The position numbers were made by a program, and so were the translations under genes. Of a stretch of DNA of 64,000 nt, positions 8,027 through 16,585 are shown one piece after another (positions within the stretch are counted from its first letter, which is position 1; each line of letters starts with the position of its first letter). The notes beneath the pieces are model-generated. The model was not told where the DNA came from, made no database searches, and saw nothing but the letters and a program-made list of their open reading frames with translations. Origin of the DNA: Nocardia crassostreae (GTDB lineage Bacteria > Actinomycetota > Actinomycetes > Mycobacteriales > Mycobacteriaceae); NCBI RefSeq assembly GCF_001613405.1, contig NZ_BDCH01000013.1, forward strand, positions 229,608-293,607. Direction: 5' to 3'.

Positions 8027-9280
8027 GTGAATGCTCCAGTTGTCGCATTGGTGAAGATCGCCGCTGATCTCGACGCGGTGACCACGGTCGGGCCCGAGGA
8101 CGATCCGTCGGAGGCGGGCCTGACGCCGCTGGCCGTCGACTCGATCTGGGAATCGGTGCGGGCCTGGTACCGGATGGGGACCACGCCCGCCATCCAGGTG
8201 TGCCTGCGGCGCAATGGGAAGATCGTGCTCAACCGGGCCATCGGGCACGGCTGGGGTAATGCGCCGGGCGACGGGCCCGAGACCGAGCGTGTTCTGCTCA
8301 CCCCTGATATGCCGTTTTGCGGATTCTCCACGGCCAAGGGTGTTTCGGCGGCCTTGATGGTCATGCTCGTGGAACAGGGCGCCTTCCGGATGGACGACCG
8401 GGTCGCCGACTACATTCCCGAATTCGCGGCCAATGGGAAAGCGGACATCACCATCGAGGACGTGCTCTCGCATTCGGCCGGAGTCCCGTTCGTGAGCAAA
8501 CCGTATCGGGGCTACGAGCTCATTGTCGACGAGGAGGTCGCCGCGCGGGCGCTGGCGGATCTGAAACCGAGCTGGGGGCCGAACCGATTCCGCGTGTACC
8601 ACGCGCTGACCAGCGGATTGATCCAGCGGCTGCTGGTGCAGCGGGCCACCGGCAAGCACCTGCGCGAGCATCTGAGCGAGCAGGTCCTGCAACCGCTGGG
8701 ATTCCGGTGGACCAATTTCGGGGTGCGGCCCGAGCAGGTCGATGAGGTCGTGCCCAGCGTCAAGATCGGCCCGAATCCCTCGCGGATGTGGGGTTATCTA
8801 GCGCGCAAGGCCCTCGGCGGAGGGATGGGCGGGGCCATGTCCGCGGAGGGCAATCGCGCGTTCCTCACCGCCGAACTGCCGTCCGGGAATCTGGTCACCA
8901 CGGCGGCCGAGCTGTCCCGCTTCTATGAAATCCTCGCCCGCGGTGGCGAATTGGATGGCGTGCGCATTATGCGCCCGGACACGCTGCGCATGGCGGTCGC
9001 GCCCGCCAAGCGCATTCCGGGCGCGGCCGGGCGCGTGAGCCGGGCCGGGTACGAACTCGGCGCGCGCCGTTCCAAGTTCGGCCGCGATACCGAATCCCAT
9101 TTCGGTCGGAGCGGTTTGACGACCCAGTACGGGTGGGCCGATCCGGCGCGCGGCCTCTCGGGCGCGATCCTCACCAATGGCAAGGCGACCACCGACCTGG
9201 ACCGGCCGTGGAAACTGGTCGAGCAGATCTCGAATACGGTGCGGGCGCTGCGTCCGGAGGCCCGGGTGTTCACGCTCTGA
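8027..9280 (+). CDS. Serine hydrolase, beta-lactamase (class C/EstB) family
   Basis: A 417-residue protein of the beta-lactamase-related fold. The nucleophile motif SxxK is STAK at residues 101-104 and the second motif YxN is represented by YHA at 191. The replacement of Asn is typical of esterases and peptidases of this family rather than of antibiotic-hydrolysing AmpC. No signal peptide is visible, which also fits an intracellular lipid- or ester-hydrolase. The GTG at 8027 is preferred over the ATG at 8009 because a TANNNT promoter hexamer lies 7 nt before it. In mycobacteria such proteins (LipD/LipL type) act on lipids; the substrate here is not known. Confidence 0.83.
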   Translation: MNAPVVALVKIAADLDAVTTVGPEDDPSEAGLTPLAVDSIWESVRAWYRMGTTPAIQVCLRRNGKIVLNRAIGHGWGNAPGDGPETERVLLTPDMPFCGFSTAKGVSAALMVMLVEQGAFRMDDRVADYIPEFAANGKADITIEDVLSHSAGVPFVSKPYRGYELIVDEEVAARALADLKPSWGPNRFRVYHALTSGLIQRLLVQRATGKHLREHLSEQVLQPLGFRWTNFGVRPEQVDEVVPSVKIGPNPSRMWGYLARKALGGGMGGAMSAEGNRAFLTAELPSGNLVTTAAELSRFYEILARGGELDGVRIMRPDTLRMAVAPAKRIPGAAGRVSRAGYELGARRSKFGRDTESHFGRSGLTTQYGWADPARGLSGAILTNGKATTDLDRPWKLVEQISNTVRALRPEARVFTL

Positions 9281-9402
9281 TCCGGCGTGGCGGATGTTCG
9301 GAGGTCGCGGAACCGAGGCTGTGAACGACCTTGTGCGGGTAGCATGAAAGCCTGCTGACCTGCGATGGGACTGCGTCGGCGCCTATCAACCGAGGACTCG
9401 TC

Positions 9403-9801
9403 ATGAACGGTCTCGCACAGATCGCGGCGTTCGTCGGCGCGGTCGCCTATATCGAGGCCGCGCCTCTGGAGATGTTCTTCTACGGCAACCCCGCCGTCCG
9501 CAGAATCCTGCACGTCGACACCGAGAATGTCGCCGATGTGCGCATGTGGGCCTTCGTTGTCGGATTCCGCAATCTGCTCGGCGGCGTCGGCACCATAATC
9601 GGCCTGATCATCCTGCACAACGGCGACGAGGTCGTCGGCCGCACGGTGGTGCTGACCGCCTCCTGGTACATGCTGCTCGCCGGCCTCGCCATGCTCATTG
9701 CCGACTTCCTGGGCCTGTGGCGGCCCAAATGGGGCAGTGTGCTCGGCACCATCGGCTCCAGCCTGCCGCCGCTGGTGGCGATCATCGCGGCGTCGGTCTA
9801 G
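9403..9801 (+). CDS. DUF1304 family membrane protein
   Basis: A 132-residue integral membrane protein with four hydrophobic helices. The family pattern is visible as AYIEAAPLEMFFYG near the N-terminus, FVVGFRNLLGGVGTIIGL in the middle and WYMLLAGLAMLIAD. The function of DUF1304 is unknown. The ATG at 9403 has a weak GAGG about 9 nt upstream. The gene stands alone, convergent with the next one (stop codons abut at 9801/9802). Confidence 0.82.
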   Translation: MNGLAQIAAFVGAVAYIEAAPLEMFFYGNPAVRRILHVDTENVADVRMWAFVVGFRNLLGGVGTIIGLIILHNGDEVVGRTVVLTASWYMLLAGLAMLIADFLGLWRPKWGSVLGTIGSSLPPLVAIIAASV

Positions 9802-10224
9802 TCAGCCCACGATCAGCAGCGGCTGGGTTTCGGTTGCGGGGGAGAGGGTTTCGACGACCGCGGTCAATCGGATACGGGCCGCGCCGATGGTTCCGGTGAA
9901 CGAGCGGCGGCCGTCCGCGGCCTCCCGGTCGGTGATCGACTCCACCATGTCCAGCGCCCGCGCCCACTGCAACAGCTGCGCGCTGGCCTCCGCATCCGGT
10001 AGGTCGGGATGGACGGTGCCCCGGAACTCCGCCTCGCCCGAGGCCGTCGCGAATCGCGAACAGCAGTCCCACATCCACGTCATCTGGGGCAGCGGCATTC
10101 CGGCCGCGGCGGCGGCATAGGAGTTCACCGTCTGCGAGACGGTGTCGATCGCGGCCATCGTCAGCGAATCGGTCACAGCGGCAAGGGTGCCACCCGCATC
10201 GGCTCGCGCCCCGTAACCCTTCAC
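9802..10224 (-). CDS. Hypothetical protein, about 140 aa
   Basis: Not recognised. A small soluble protein with an N-terminal helical part (LTMAAIDTVSQTVNSYAAAAAG) and a C-terminal beta-rich part ending RIRLTAVVETLSPATETQP. The start is uncertain: the frame is open to 10308, GTG at 10224 is chosen as a compromise because it leaves room for the promoter of the divergent gene at 10302, and a GTG near 10176 is an alternative. No domain assignment can be made. Confidence 0.5.
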   Translation of the reverse strand: MKGYGARADAGGTLAAVTDSLTMAAIDTVSQTVNSYAAAAAGMPLPQMTWMWDCCSRFATASGEAEFRGTVHPDLPDAEASAQLLQWARALDMVESITDREAADGRRSFTGTIGAARIRLTAVVETLSPATETQPLLIVG

Positions 10225-10301
10225 GCGTGTCGCTGCTTCCGTCGCGAAGATAGGTCGATCGACCGATCCGGGCCTACCTGGTGGCTGCGGATCATTGGCC
10301 C

Positions 10302-11660
10302 GTGACACGAATATTGCGAGGGGTGCTGGTCGCGCTGGGTTGTGCGGTAATTGTCTTGCTGTTCAACCCGATTGGCGCATCGGCGCATCCCATGGCGGGC
10401 AGCAAGGTCCTGCTCGATGTGCGGGAGACGGCGATCGAGGCCGAATTGCTGATACCCACGGCCCATATCGCGGAGGCCAGCGGTATCGACGTCAATGCCG
10501 GTACCAGCCTGTCGGCCGCGGACGCCGCCGGACTGGCGAGCTATCTGCGCGACCATGTGCGGGCCGCCACGCCGGACGGCGTGCCGTGGACCGTCGAAAT
10601 CGGCGACCTGCGCCTGGACTACACCGAGCAGACGGCCCTCGGCTCCTACAAGGAACTCGTCGCCCACGCGGTGCTCACCCCGCCGCCGGGGGTCGATATG
10701 CGCCGCTTCGTGCTGGGCTACGACGCCATCATCCACCAGGTCGCCACGCACACCGCCATTGTCGCGGTCCGGCAGGACTGGCGCGCCGGGCAGGTCGAGG
10801 CCGGTGACGATGCCAGGCAGGTCGGCGTCGTGCGCATGGATGCCGAGTCCCTCACCGTGCCACCGCTGTCGGTGGATCTGGCCGATGCCAGCGCCTGGCA
10901 GGGATTCGCCGGAATGGTGATTCTCGGTGGTCATCACATTCTCGAGGGCACCGACCACCTCTTGTTCCTGTTCACCCTCCTGCTCCCGGCCGTGCTGATG
11001 GCCAATGCCGGTCGCTGGCGACCGGACACCCGCGTGCGGCACGCCGTGCGCCACATCCTCGCTGTCACAATCGCATTCACCGTCGGCCACTCCGTCGCAC
11101 TCGTGGTCAGCGCCCTGACCCGCGTGGAGCTCCCGACGAGTCCCATCGAAACCCTCATCGCCGGAACGATCCTGGTCGGCGGCGCGCACGCCATCCGCCC
11201 GCTGTTCCCCGGCCGGGAAGCCCTCGTCGCCGGAACATTCGGGCTCATTCACGGCATGGCGTTCTCGTTCACGCTGGCCGAACTGAACCTGTCGACCAGC
11301 CAGCTGGCCATCAGCGTGCTCGGTTTCAATCTCGGCATCGAGGCCGTCCAGTTGTTCCTGGTCGCCCTCGCGCTGCCGCCCCTGCTGGTGCTGGCCACCA
11401 CCCGGGCCCAGCCCGTCCTCCGCGTCGGCGGCTCGCTGCTGGTGATTATCGCTGCGCTCGGCTGGGCTTTCGACCGCCTCGGCTTCCCCAACCCGATCGC
11501 CGCCGCCGCGGATCAGGCGGGCACCGGGATTCTCCCGGCCCTCGTCATCGCGGCCGTTGCCGCCGTCGCGGTGCTGGCCGCCCGGGCGATCGGACGGCGG
11601 TTGCGACCCGAACCCGCGGCCACCGATGAAGAGCCCGCCGCACCGGCCGTGGTCGACTAG
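10302..11660 (+). CDS. HupE/UreJ-family metal-transport membrane protein with long periplasmic domain
   Basis: A 452-residue protein with a signal peptide (TRILRGVLVALG..., cleavage near ASAHP), an extracytoplasmic domain of about 190 residues, and a C-terminal block of six to seven membrane helices carrying the HupE/UreJ histidine motifs: GGHHILEGTDHLLF near 210, FTVGHSVALV near 265 and GLIHGMAF near 315. HupE proteins transport nickel or cobalt, but no hydrogenase, urease or B12 genes lie nearby, so the metal is not assigned. GTG at 10302 is chosen over GTG 10281 because it starts the signal peptide and has a GATCAT hexamer 6 nt upstream. Confidence 0.83.
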   Translation: MTRILRGVLVALGCAVIVLLFNPIGASAHPMAGSKVLLDVRETAIEAELLIPTAHIAEASGIDVNAGTSLSAADAAGLASYLRDHVRAATPDGVPWTVEIGDLRLDYTEQTALGSYKELVAHAVLTPPPGVDMRRFVLGYDAIIHQVATHTAIVAVRQDWRAGQVEAGDDARQVGVVRMDAESLTVPPLSVDLADASAWQGFAGMVILGGHHILEGTDHLLFLFTLLLPAVLMANAGRWRPDTRVRHAVRHILAVTIAFTVGHSVALVVSALTRVELPTSPIETLIAGTILVGGAHAIRPLFPGREALVAGTFGLIHGMAFSFTLAELNLSTSQLAISVLGFNLGIEAVQLFLVALALPPLLVLATTRAQPVLRVGGSLLVIIAALGWAFDRLGFPNPIAAAADQAGTGILPALVIAAVAAVAVLAARAIGRRLRPEPAATDEEPAAPAVVD

Positions 11661-11694
11661 CGCCGGATTTCTGTGAGTTCTCGAAGGAGACGCT

Positions 11695-11725
11695 CAGGCT
11701 GCTGCCAGAACTGCGCGGCAGCCTG
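11695..11725 (+). terminator. Hairpin terminator after the HupE-like gene
   Basis: Perfect 8-bp arms CAGGCTGC (11695-11702) and GCAGCCTG (11718-11725) enclose a 15-nt loop, starting 34 bp after the stop codon. There is no U-tract, as is common in high-GC actinomycetes. Confidence 0.5.
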
Positions 11726-11766
11726 GATTGCGGATGTGAACGGATACTCAGAAGTCGAGGTGCGCG

Positions 11767-12117
11767 ATGGTAGAGCTGGAAGTCGAGGGGACGACAGTGA
11801 CGGTGCATGTCACCGGAGCGCATCGGGTGCTGGCCTTGCGTGAGCACGTGAGTTTCGATCTGGCGCAGGTCAGCAAGATCGAGGAAGCCCCGGTCGACCT
11901 GCGGCCGCCGTGGCTGCGCGCGCCCGGAGCGTTCTTTCCCGGGGTGATCGCGGCGGGAACCTTCCGCGGCAAGGGGCGCAAGGAATTCTGGGACACCCTC
12001 TTTCAGGGGCAGGCCGTGCAGATCGATGTGATCGGGTCGGAGTTCACCCGGCTGGTCGTCGACGTGGACGATCCGGATCGGGTGATCCGGATGCTCGCCA
12101 CCGCCGCCGCGGCCTGA
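11767..12117 (+). CDS. Small hypothetical protein, 116 aa
   Basis: Not recognised by name. A soluble 116-residue protein beginning MVELEVEGTTVTVHVTGAHR with alternating hydrophobic strands, then WLRAPGAFFPGVIAAGTFRG and a helix ending DRVIRMLATAAAA. The order of strands followed by one C-terminal helix suggests a PH-like fold similar to small conserved proteins of Actinobacteria; this is inference from the pattern only. The ATG is preceded by GAGGTGCGCG, giving a GAGG about 8 nt upstream. Confidence 0.65.
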   Translation: MVELEVEGTTVTVHVTGAHRVLALREHVSFDLAQVSKIEEAPVDLRPPWLRAPGAFFPGVIAAGTFRGKGRKEFWDTLFQGQAVQIDVIGSEFTRLVVDVDDPDRVIRMLATAAAA

Positions 12118-12151
12118 GGGGCGTTCACCGACTGTTCGCTTGCGGCCTGAT

Positions 12152-12174
12152 TCGATAGCCATCAATATCGATGC
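12152..12174 (+). promoter_or_regulatory. Putative ArsR operator upstream of arsR-aquaporin-arsC
   Basis: TCGATA at 12152-12157 and TATCGA at 12166-12171 form an inverted repeat with an 8-nt spacer, immediately before the ATG at 12175. The same ATCGATA half-site forms the palindrome before the ArsR-ArsN gene at 20227, which supports recognition by related ArsR proteins. The site would cover the core promoter and explain autorepression. Confidence 0.6.
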
Positions 12175-12549
12175 ATGTCGAATTGGGAGTTTCCGATCAC
12201 GGATGTGACCGAGCCGTGTGCGGCCACGCCCACCGTGCGCCGTCCAGTATCGGCCGAGGTGGCCGCCGAGCTGTCGGGGATCTTCAAAGCGCTGTCGGAT
12301 CCGGTGCGGTTGCGGATTCTGACCGTGGTGGCCGGGCGCGCCGGGCAGGAAGCGTGTGTGTGCGATCTGTCCGAGGGGTTCGATGTCAGCCAGCCGACCA
12401 TCTCCCATCACCTGAAGGTCTTGCGGGAAGCCGGGCTGCTCAGCAGTGAGCGGCGCGGCTCCTGGGTCTACTACCGGATCGAACCGGCCGCGCTGCGGCA
12501 GCTTTCGCAGCTGCTCGACAGCGTGACCCCGGCCGAGATCGCGCGGTGA
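12175..12549 (+). CDS. arsR: ArsR-family arsenite-responsive repressor
   Basis: A 124-residue ArsR/SmtB winged-helix repressor. The DNA-recognition helix is VSQPTISHHLKVLREAGLL. The metal site is visible as Cys61-Val-Cys63 in EACVCDLSEG, the classic CVC motif of As(III)-sensing ArsR, with another Cys at 15. It is the first gene of an operon with an aquaporin-type channel and two arsC genes, overlapping the next gene by 4 bp. An inverted repeat with ATCGATA half-sites just before the start is the likely operator, so arsenite should derepress the operon. Confidence 0.93.
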   Translation: MSNWEFPITDVTEPCAATPTVRRPVSAEVAAELSGIFKALSDPVRLRILTVVAGRAGQEACVCDLSEGFDVSQPTISHHLKVLREAGLLSSERRGSWVYYRIEPAALRQLSQLLDSVTPAEIAR

Positions 12550-13292
12550 CCGCCGCCGCCCGCCGCCTGCTGGCCGAATTCGTCGGCACGGCACTGCTGG
12601 TGTGCGTTGTGGTCGGCTCCGGCATTGCCGCACAACAGCTCTCACCCGGTGAGACCGGATTGCAGCTGCTGCAGAACTCGATCGCCACCGTCCTCGGCCT
12701 CGCGGCGCTCATCCTGATCTTCGGCCCGGTCTCCGGCGCGCACTTCAATCCCGTTGTCTCCGGCGCGGATTGGCTCGCCGGTCGCCGCGCCGGAACGGGT
12801 CTGTCCGGCCGGGAGCTGATCGCCTACATCCTCGCTCAAACCCTCGGCGGCGTGACCGGCGCGCTCCTGGCCAATGCCATGTTCGACCAAGCCGCCCTCC
12901 AGATATCCACCCACCACCGCGTCACCACCAGCCATCTCCTCGGCGAGGCCGTCGCCACCGCCGGGCTGATCGCGGTGATATTCGCCCTGGCCCGCTCCGG
13001 CCGCGCCGCCTGGTCCGCGGCCGCCGTCACCGCGTATATCGGCGCGGCGTACTGGTTCACCAGCTCCACCTCGTTCGCCAACCCGGCCGTCACCATCGGC
13101 CGCATCTTCTCCGACACCTTCGCCGGAATCGCCCCCGCCTCCGTACCCGCCTTCATCCTGGCCCAAACAGTCGGCGGCGCAATCGGACTCGGCCTGATCG
13201 CGATTTTGTACCCCGGTGCGTCCGCGGCCGCGGACAACGTCGTCGTCCCGCATCCCGAACACCCGCTCATCGATCCTCGGAGCACCCCATGA
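12546..13292 (+). CDS. Aquaglyceroporin-family channel of the ars operon (AqpS-like)
   Basis: A 248-residue MIP-family channel with six membrane helices and the two half-helix motifs: AHFNPV (NPV instead of NPA) in the first half and FANPAVTIG in the second. In several bacteria an aquaglyceroporin replaces ArsB/Acr3 in ars operons and lets As(III) made by ArsC leave down its gradient (AqpS of Sinorhizobium). The position between arsR and arsC, with 4-bp overlaps on both sides (GTGA and ATGA), makes the same role likely here. Transport of other neutral solutes cannot be excluded. Confidence 0.88.
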   Translation: MTAAARRLLAEFVGTALLVCVVVGSGIAAQQLSPGETGLQLLQNSIATVLGLAALILIFGPVSGAHFNPVVSGADWLAGRRAGTGLSGRELIAYILAQTLGGVTGALLANAMFDQAALQISTHHRVTTSHLLGEAVATAGLIAVIFALARSGRAAWSAAAVTAYIGAAYWFTSSTSFANPAVTIGRIFSDTFAGIAPASVPAFILAQTVGGAIGLGLIAILYPGASAAADNVVVPHPEHPLIDPRSTP

Positions 13293-13954
13293 CCGACCAT
13301 CCGCACATCGATCAGATCCACGGCACCCTCAGCATCGACCAGCAATTGGCGCTCAAGACGGCCGCGGTGCGATTGCAGACCGAGTTCGCCGAAACCTTCG
13401 GCGTGGAGACCATCGAGAAGTTCCTCTACTCCCCCTACGACCAATTCGCCTCCCGCGCCACGGTGCTCAACTTCCTGCCGCTGCTGGCCGAGCGCTTCGC
13501 CCGGCAGCGCCTGCAAGCCCTGGCCAAGGTCGAAGGCAAGGCCCTGACCGGTAAGCCGACCGTGCTGTTCCTGTGCACCCACAATGCCGGTCGCTCGCAG
13601 ATGGCCCTCGGCCATTTCGCCCACCTCGCCGGTGACGCCGCCGTCGCCTGGTCCGGCGGTTCCGAACCCGGCGACGCGATCAATCCGGTCGCCATCGCGG
13701 CCATGGCCGCGATCGGCATCGATATTGCCCGCGAATTCCCCAAACCGTGGACCGAGGAGATCCTGCGCGCCGTGGATGTCATCGTCACCATGGGCTGCGG
13801 CGACGCCTGCCCCATTTACCCCGGTCGCCGCTACGAGAATTGGGAACTGCCCGATCCGAACGGGCAGCCGCTCGAGGTCGTCCGCGCCATCCGCGACCAG
13901 ATCGAAACTCGCGTCCGCACCCTGCTCGCCGAGCTGGAAATCCCCGCAACCTGA
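13289..13954 (+). CDS. arsC: Arsenate reductase, LMW-PTP type with N-terminal helical domain
   Basis: A 221-residue protein with an N-terminal helical domain of about 85 residues and a low-molecular-weight phosphatase-type domain. The catalytic P-loop is LFLCTHNAGRS with nucleophile Cys96, and the general acid is in the DP motif of ELPDPNG. MGCGDACP carries two further cysteines. The N-terminal extension followed by CTHNAGRS is typical of actinobacterial arsenate reductases that use mycothiol and mycoredoxin. It overlaps the aquaporin by 4 bp (ATGA), so reduction and arsenite exit are co-expressed. Confidence 0.92.
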   Translation: MTDHPHIDQIHGTLSIDQQLALKTAAVRLQTEFAETFGVETIEKFLYSPYDQFASRATVLNFLPLLAERFARQRLQALAKVEGKALTGKPTVLFLCTHNAGRSQMALGHFAHLAGDAAVAWSGGSEPGDAINPVAIAAMAAIGIDIAREFPKPWTEEILRAVDVIVTMGCGDACPIYPGRRYENWELPDPNGQPLEVVRAIRDQIETRVRTLLAELEIPAT

Positions 13955-13970
13955 AAGGCCCACCCCGCCA

Positions 13971-14398
13971 ATGGCTTCCACGCCCAGTGTGCTCTTCGTC
14001 TGCGTGCACAACGCCGGTCGCTCCCAGATGGCCCAGGGCTTCCTGACCCATCTGGCCGGGGCCGCCATCGAGGTGCGATCCGCGGGCAGCGTGCCTGCGG
14101 AATCCATCAATCCGGCCGCCGTCGAGGCCATGCTCGAGGTCGGCATCGACATTACCGATCAGTCTCCGAAGATCCTCACCGCCGATGCGGTCCAGACCTC
14201 GGACATCGTCATCACCATGGGCTGCGGTGACGCCTGCCCGTACTTTCGGGCGTGAGCTACCGCGACTGGACGCTCGAGGATCCGGCGGGCAAGGGCGTCG
14301 ACTCGGTGCGGCCCATTCGCGACGAAATCCGCGCGTTGGTCGAAGACCTCATCGCCGAACTGCTGCCGAGTCCCGGAACCGGTATCGGTCACCCGTAG
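13971..14398 (+). pseudogene. arsC: Second arsenate reductase, frameshifted
   Basis: A shorter LMW-PTP-type arsenate reductase (about 142 residues if repaired), 16 bp after the first arsC and in the same operon. The intact front has the P-loop VLFVCVHNAGRSQMA and MGCGDACPYF. At 14244-14250 the sequence reads TTTCGGG, which sends the frame to a TGA at 14253; with one more C the frame continues as PGVSYRDWTLEDPAGKGVDS and ends at a TAG at 14396. The DP motif and C-terminal helix are thus present but out of frame. It may be a recent one-base loss or a sequence error. Confidence 0.85.
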
Positions 14399-14528
14399 AT
14401 CGATCGTTCGGCACGGCCGAATGTGCTCGGCTACGAGATCACGCCGCTCGGACGCGGGGTGAATCGGAGGAATCTCCAACTCCGCTTTCGCGGGACCTTT
14501 CCGGCTTTGCAAGCCGCACGCGCGGCAA

Positions 14529-14541
14529 TATGCTGCCATCC
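14529..14541 (+). promoter_or_regulatory. -10 element of the molybdate operon, leaderless (TATGCT)
   Basis: TATGCT at 14529-14534 lies 7 nt before the GTG at 14542. The upstream ATG at 14530 falls inside the hexamer and is therefore an unlikely start. Confidence 0.5.
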
Positions 14542-14943
14542 GTGACGAACTTACGGATCAGTGACGCGGCGGCGCTGCTGGGTGTCAGCGATGACACCGT
14601 GCGGCGCTGGATCGACCAGGGGCGGCTGGCCGAGATCCGGCTGGAGAACGGCCGGAAAGGCGTGTGGGGCGAAGACCTCGCCGAGGTGCTGCGCACCTCG
14701 CATACCGAAGTGCCGGAACCGGGCGTCACCGTCGCGGCCTCGGCCCGGAACCGGATGCGGGGGATCGTGACCCGCATTGTCAAAGACACGGTGATGGCCC
14801 AGGTCGAGATGCAGGCAGGACCGTTCCGACTGGTGTCGCTGCTCAGCCGCGAATCGGTCGACGAACTCGGTCTCGAGGTCGGCAGCGTGGCTGTGGCCTC
14901 GGTCAAATCGACCCACGTCGTGGTCGAGATACCAGAAAGTTGA
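14542..14943 (+). CDS. Molybdate-responsive HTH-TOBE (Mop) regulator
   Basis: A 133-residue two-domain protein. Residues 3-55 are an excisionase/MerR-type HTH (LRISDAAALLGVSDDTVRRW, then GRLAEIRLENGRKG). Residues 65-130 are a single molybdate-binding TOBE/Mop domain (SARNRMRGIVTRIVKDTVMA, ending KSTHVVVEIPES). It directly precedes modA with only 6 bp between, so it probably senses intracellular molybdate and controls the modABC operon, a role analogous to ModE but with a different HTH. A TANNNT hexamer 7 nt before the GTG supports this start. Confidence 0.85.
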   Translation: MTNLRISDAAALLGVSDDTVRRWIDQGRLAEIRLENGRKGVWGEDLAEVLRTSHTEVPEPGVTVAASARNRMRGIVTRIVKDTVMAQVEMQAGPFRLVSLLSRESVDELGLEVGSVAVASVKSTHVVVEIPES

Positions 14944-14949
14944 CGAGGA

Positions 14950-15738
14950 ATGAAGACACTCCGCTCACTCGGCGCGGTCGTAGCCGCCCTGGCTGTCACC
15001 GCCGGACTCGTCGGATGCGGATCCGACGACAAGGGGAGCGCTCCGGCCGGATCGGACACGATCACCGGCACGGTCACGGTATTCGCGGCGGCCTCGCTGA
15101 CCGAGACCTTCACCAAGCTGGGCAAGGACTTCGAAGCCGCGCATCCGGGTGTGAAGGTGGTGTACAGCTTCGGCGCGAGTTCGGCGCTGGCGGAACAGAT
15201 CAAGCAGGGCGCGCCCGCGGATGTGTTCGCCTCCGCGGCGCCGACGAATATGCAGCAGGTGGTCGTCGCAGGCGAGATCGCCGGAGAGCCAGCGACTTTC
15301 GTCAGCAATCGACTGGAAATCGCGGTGCCCAAGGGTAATCCGGGGAAGATCACCGGCCTGGCGGACTTCGGCAAGACCGAGCCCAAGCTGGCGCTGTGCG
15401 CGGAGCAGGTGCCCTGCGGGGCCGCGGCCAAGAAGGTCTTCGACATCGCCGGGATCACCCCGCAGCCCGATACCCGCGAACAGGATGTGAAGGCCGTGCT
15501 CACCAAGGTGACCTTGGGTGAGGTCGACGGCGCGCTGGTGTACCGCACCGATGTGAAGGCCGCCGGGGACAAGGTCGAGGGCATCGACTTCCCGGAGTCG
15601 ACCAAGGCGGTCAACACCTATCCGATCGCCGCGCTGAAGGAGGCCCCGAATGCGGCGGCCGCGACCGCGTTCGTCGACTTCATCAAGTCCGCGCAGGCCA
15701 AGCAGGTCTTCATCGGCGCGGGCTTCGATACCCCGTGA
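14950..15738 (+). CDS. modA: Molybdate ABC transporter, substrate-binding lipoprotein
   Basis: A 262-residue extracytoplasmic binding protein that captures molybdate (and often tungstate). The N-terminus is a lipoprotein signal with lipobox VGCG near residue 20. The family pattern is clear: TVTVFAAASLTETFTKLGKD, YSFGASSALAEQIKQGAPAD, VFASAA and the Tyr near 200 in GALVYRTDVKAAG. It lies between the HTH-TOBE gene and modB in one operon. Ser in AAASLT and Ser in SFGASS are the expected oxyanion ligands. Confidence 0.93.
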   Translation: MKTLRSLGAVVAALAVTAGLVGCGSDDKGSAPAGSDTITGTVTVFAAASLTETFTKLGKDFEAAHPGVKVVYSFGASSALAEQIKQGAPADVFASAAPTNMQQVVVAGEIAGEPATFVSNRLEIAVPKGNPGKITGLADFGKTEPKLALCAEQVPCGAAAKKVFDIAGITPQPDTREQDVKAVLTKVTLGEVDGALVYRTDVKAAGDKVEGIDFPESTKAVNTYPIAALKEAPNAAAATAFVDFIKSAQAKQVFIGAGFDTP

Positions 15739-15769
15739 GCCGCGCCAGCACCCTCTCCGAGGGGCTCCG

Positions 15770-16585
15770 GTGATCGGAGCTTCGGCGCGGCGGCGGGCAG
15801 CGCGGGGACGGCGACCGCTCGTGCTGGTGCTGCCCGCGTTGTGCGCGCTGGCCTTCTTGATCGTGCCGTTGATCGGGTTGCTGGTGCGCGCACCCTGGCA
15901 GACCATGGGCGAGCGGTTGTTCAGCGCCGAAGTCGGTCAGGCACTGCGGCTTTCACTGGTGTGCGCCAGTGCGGCGACCATTATCTGCCTGCTGCTGGGC
16001 ATTCCGCTGGCGTGGCTGCTGGCCCGCGCGGATGTGCCTGGGCGCGGGCTCCTGCGTGCCCTGGTGACGGTGCCGCTGGTGCTGCCGCCGGTGGTGGGCG
16101 GCGTGGCGTTGCTGCTGGTGTTCGGCCGCCGCGGGCTGCTCGGGCAGTACCTCTACGACTGGTTCGGCGTGTCGCTGCCGTTCACCACCACCGGTGTCGT
16201 CATCGCGGAAGCGTTCGTGGCCATGCCATTTCTGGTGATCTCGGTCGAAGGCGCACTGCGCGCGGCCGACACGCGTTTCGAGGAAGCGGCCGCGACGCTG
16301 GGTGCGTCGGCGTGGTACACGTTCCGCCGCGTCACCCTGCCCTCGGTGCTGCCGGGCGTCATCGCGGGTGCGGTGCTGTGCTGGGCGCGGGCCCTGGGCG
16401 AATTCGGCGCGACCATCACCTTCGCGGGCAACTTCCCCGGTAAGACGACGACCATGCCGCTGGCGGTCTACCTTGCGCTGGAGACGGATCCGGATGCCGC
16501 GATCGTGCTGAGCCTGGTGCTGCTCACCGTCTCGGTGGGCGTGCTGGTCGCCTTGCGGGAACGCTGGATTCGAGGTGCGGTATGA
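15770..16585 (+). CDS. modB: Molybdate ABC transporter, permease
   Basis: A 271-residue inner-membrane permease with about six helices. The coupling motif EAAATLGASAWYTFRRVTLPS (EAA loop) near residue 170 docks on ModC, and GEFGATITFAGNFPGKTTTM is the ModB signature. GTG at 15770 is chosen because GAGGGG lies 6 nt upstream; the frame is open further 5' inside modA, but without a start signal. It overlaps modC by 4 bp. Confidence 0.92.
   Translation: MIGASARRRAARGRRPLVLVLPALCALAFLIVPLIGLLVRAPWQTMGERLFSAEVGQALRLSLVCASAATIICLLLGIPLAWLLARADVPGRGLLRALVTVPLVLPPVVGGVALLLVFGRRGLLGQYLYDWFGVSLPFTTTGVVIAEAFVAMPFLVISVEGALRAADTRFEEAAATLGASAWYTFRRVTLPSVLPGVIAGAVLCWARALGEFGATITFAGNFPGKTTTMPLAVYLALETDPDAAIVLSLVLLTVSVGVLVALRERWIRGAV

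Noticed and set aside
14399..14528. Molybdenum cofactor riboswitch before the mod operon
   Set aside because: No conserved Moco-element pattern was recognised, and the leaderless promoter at 14529 leaves no transcribed leader.
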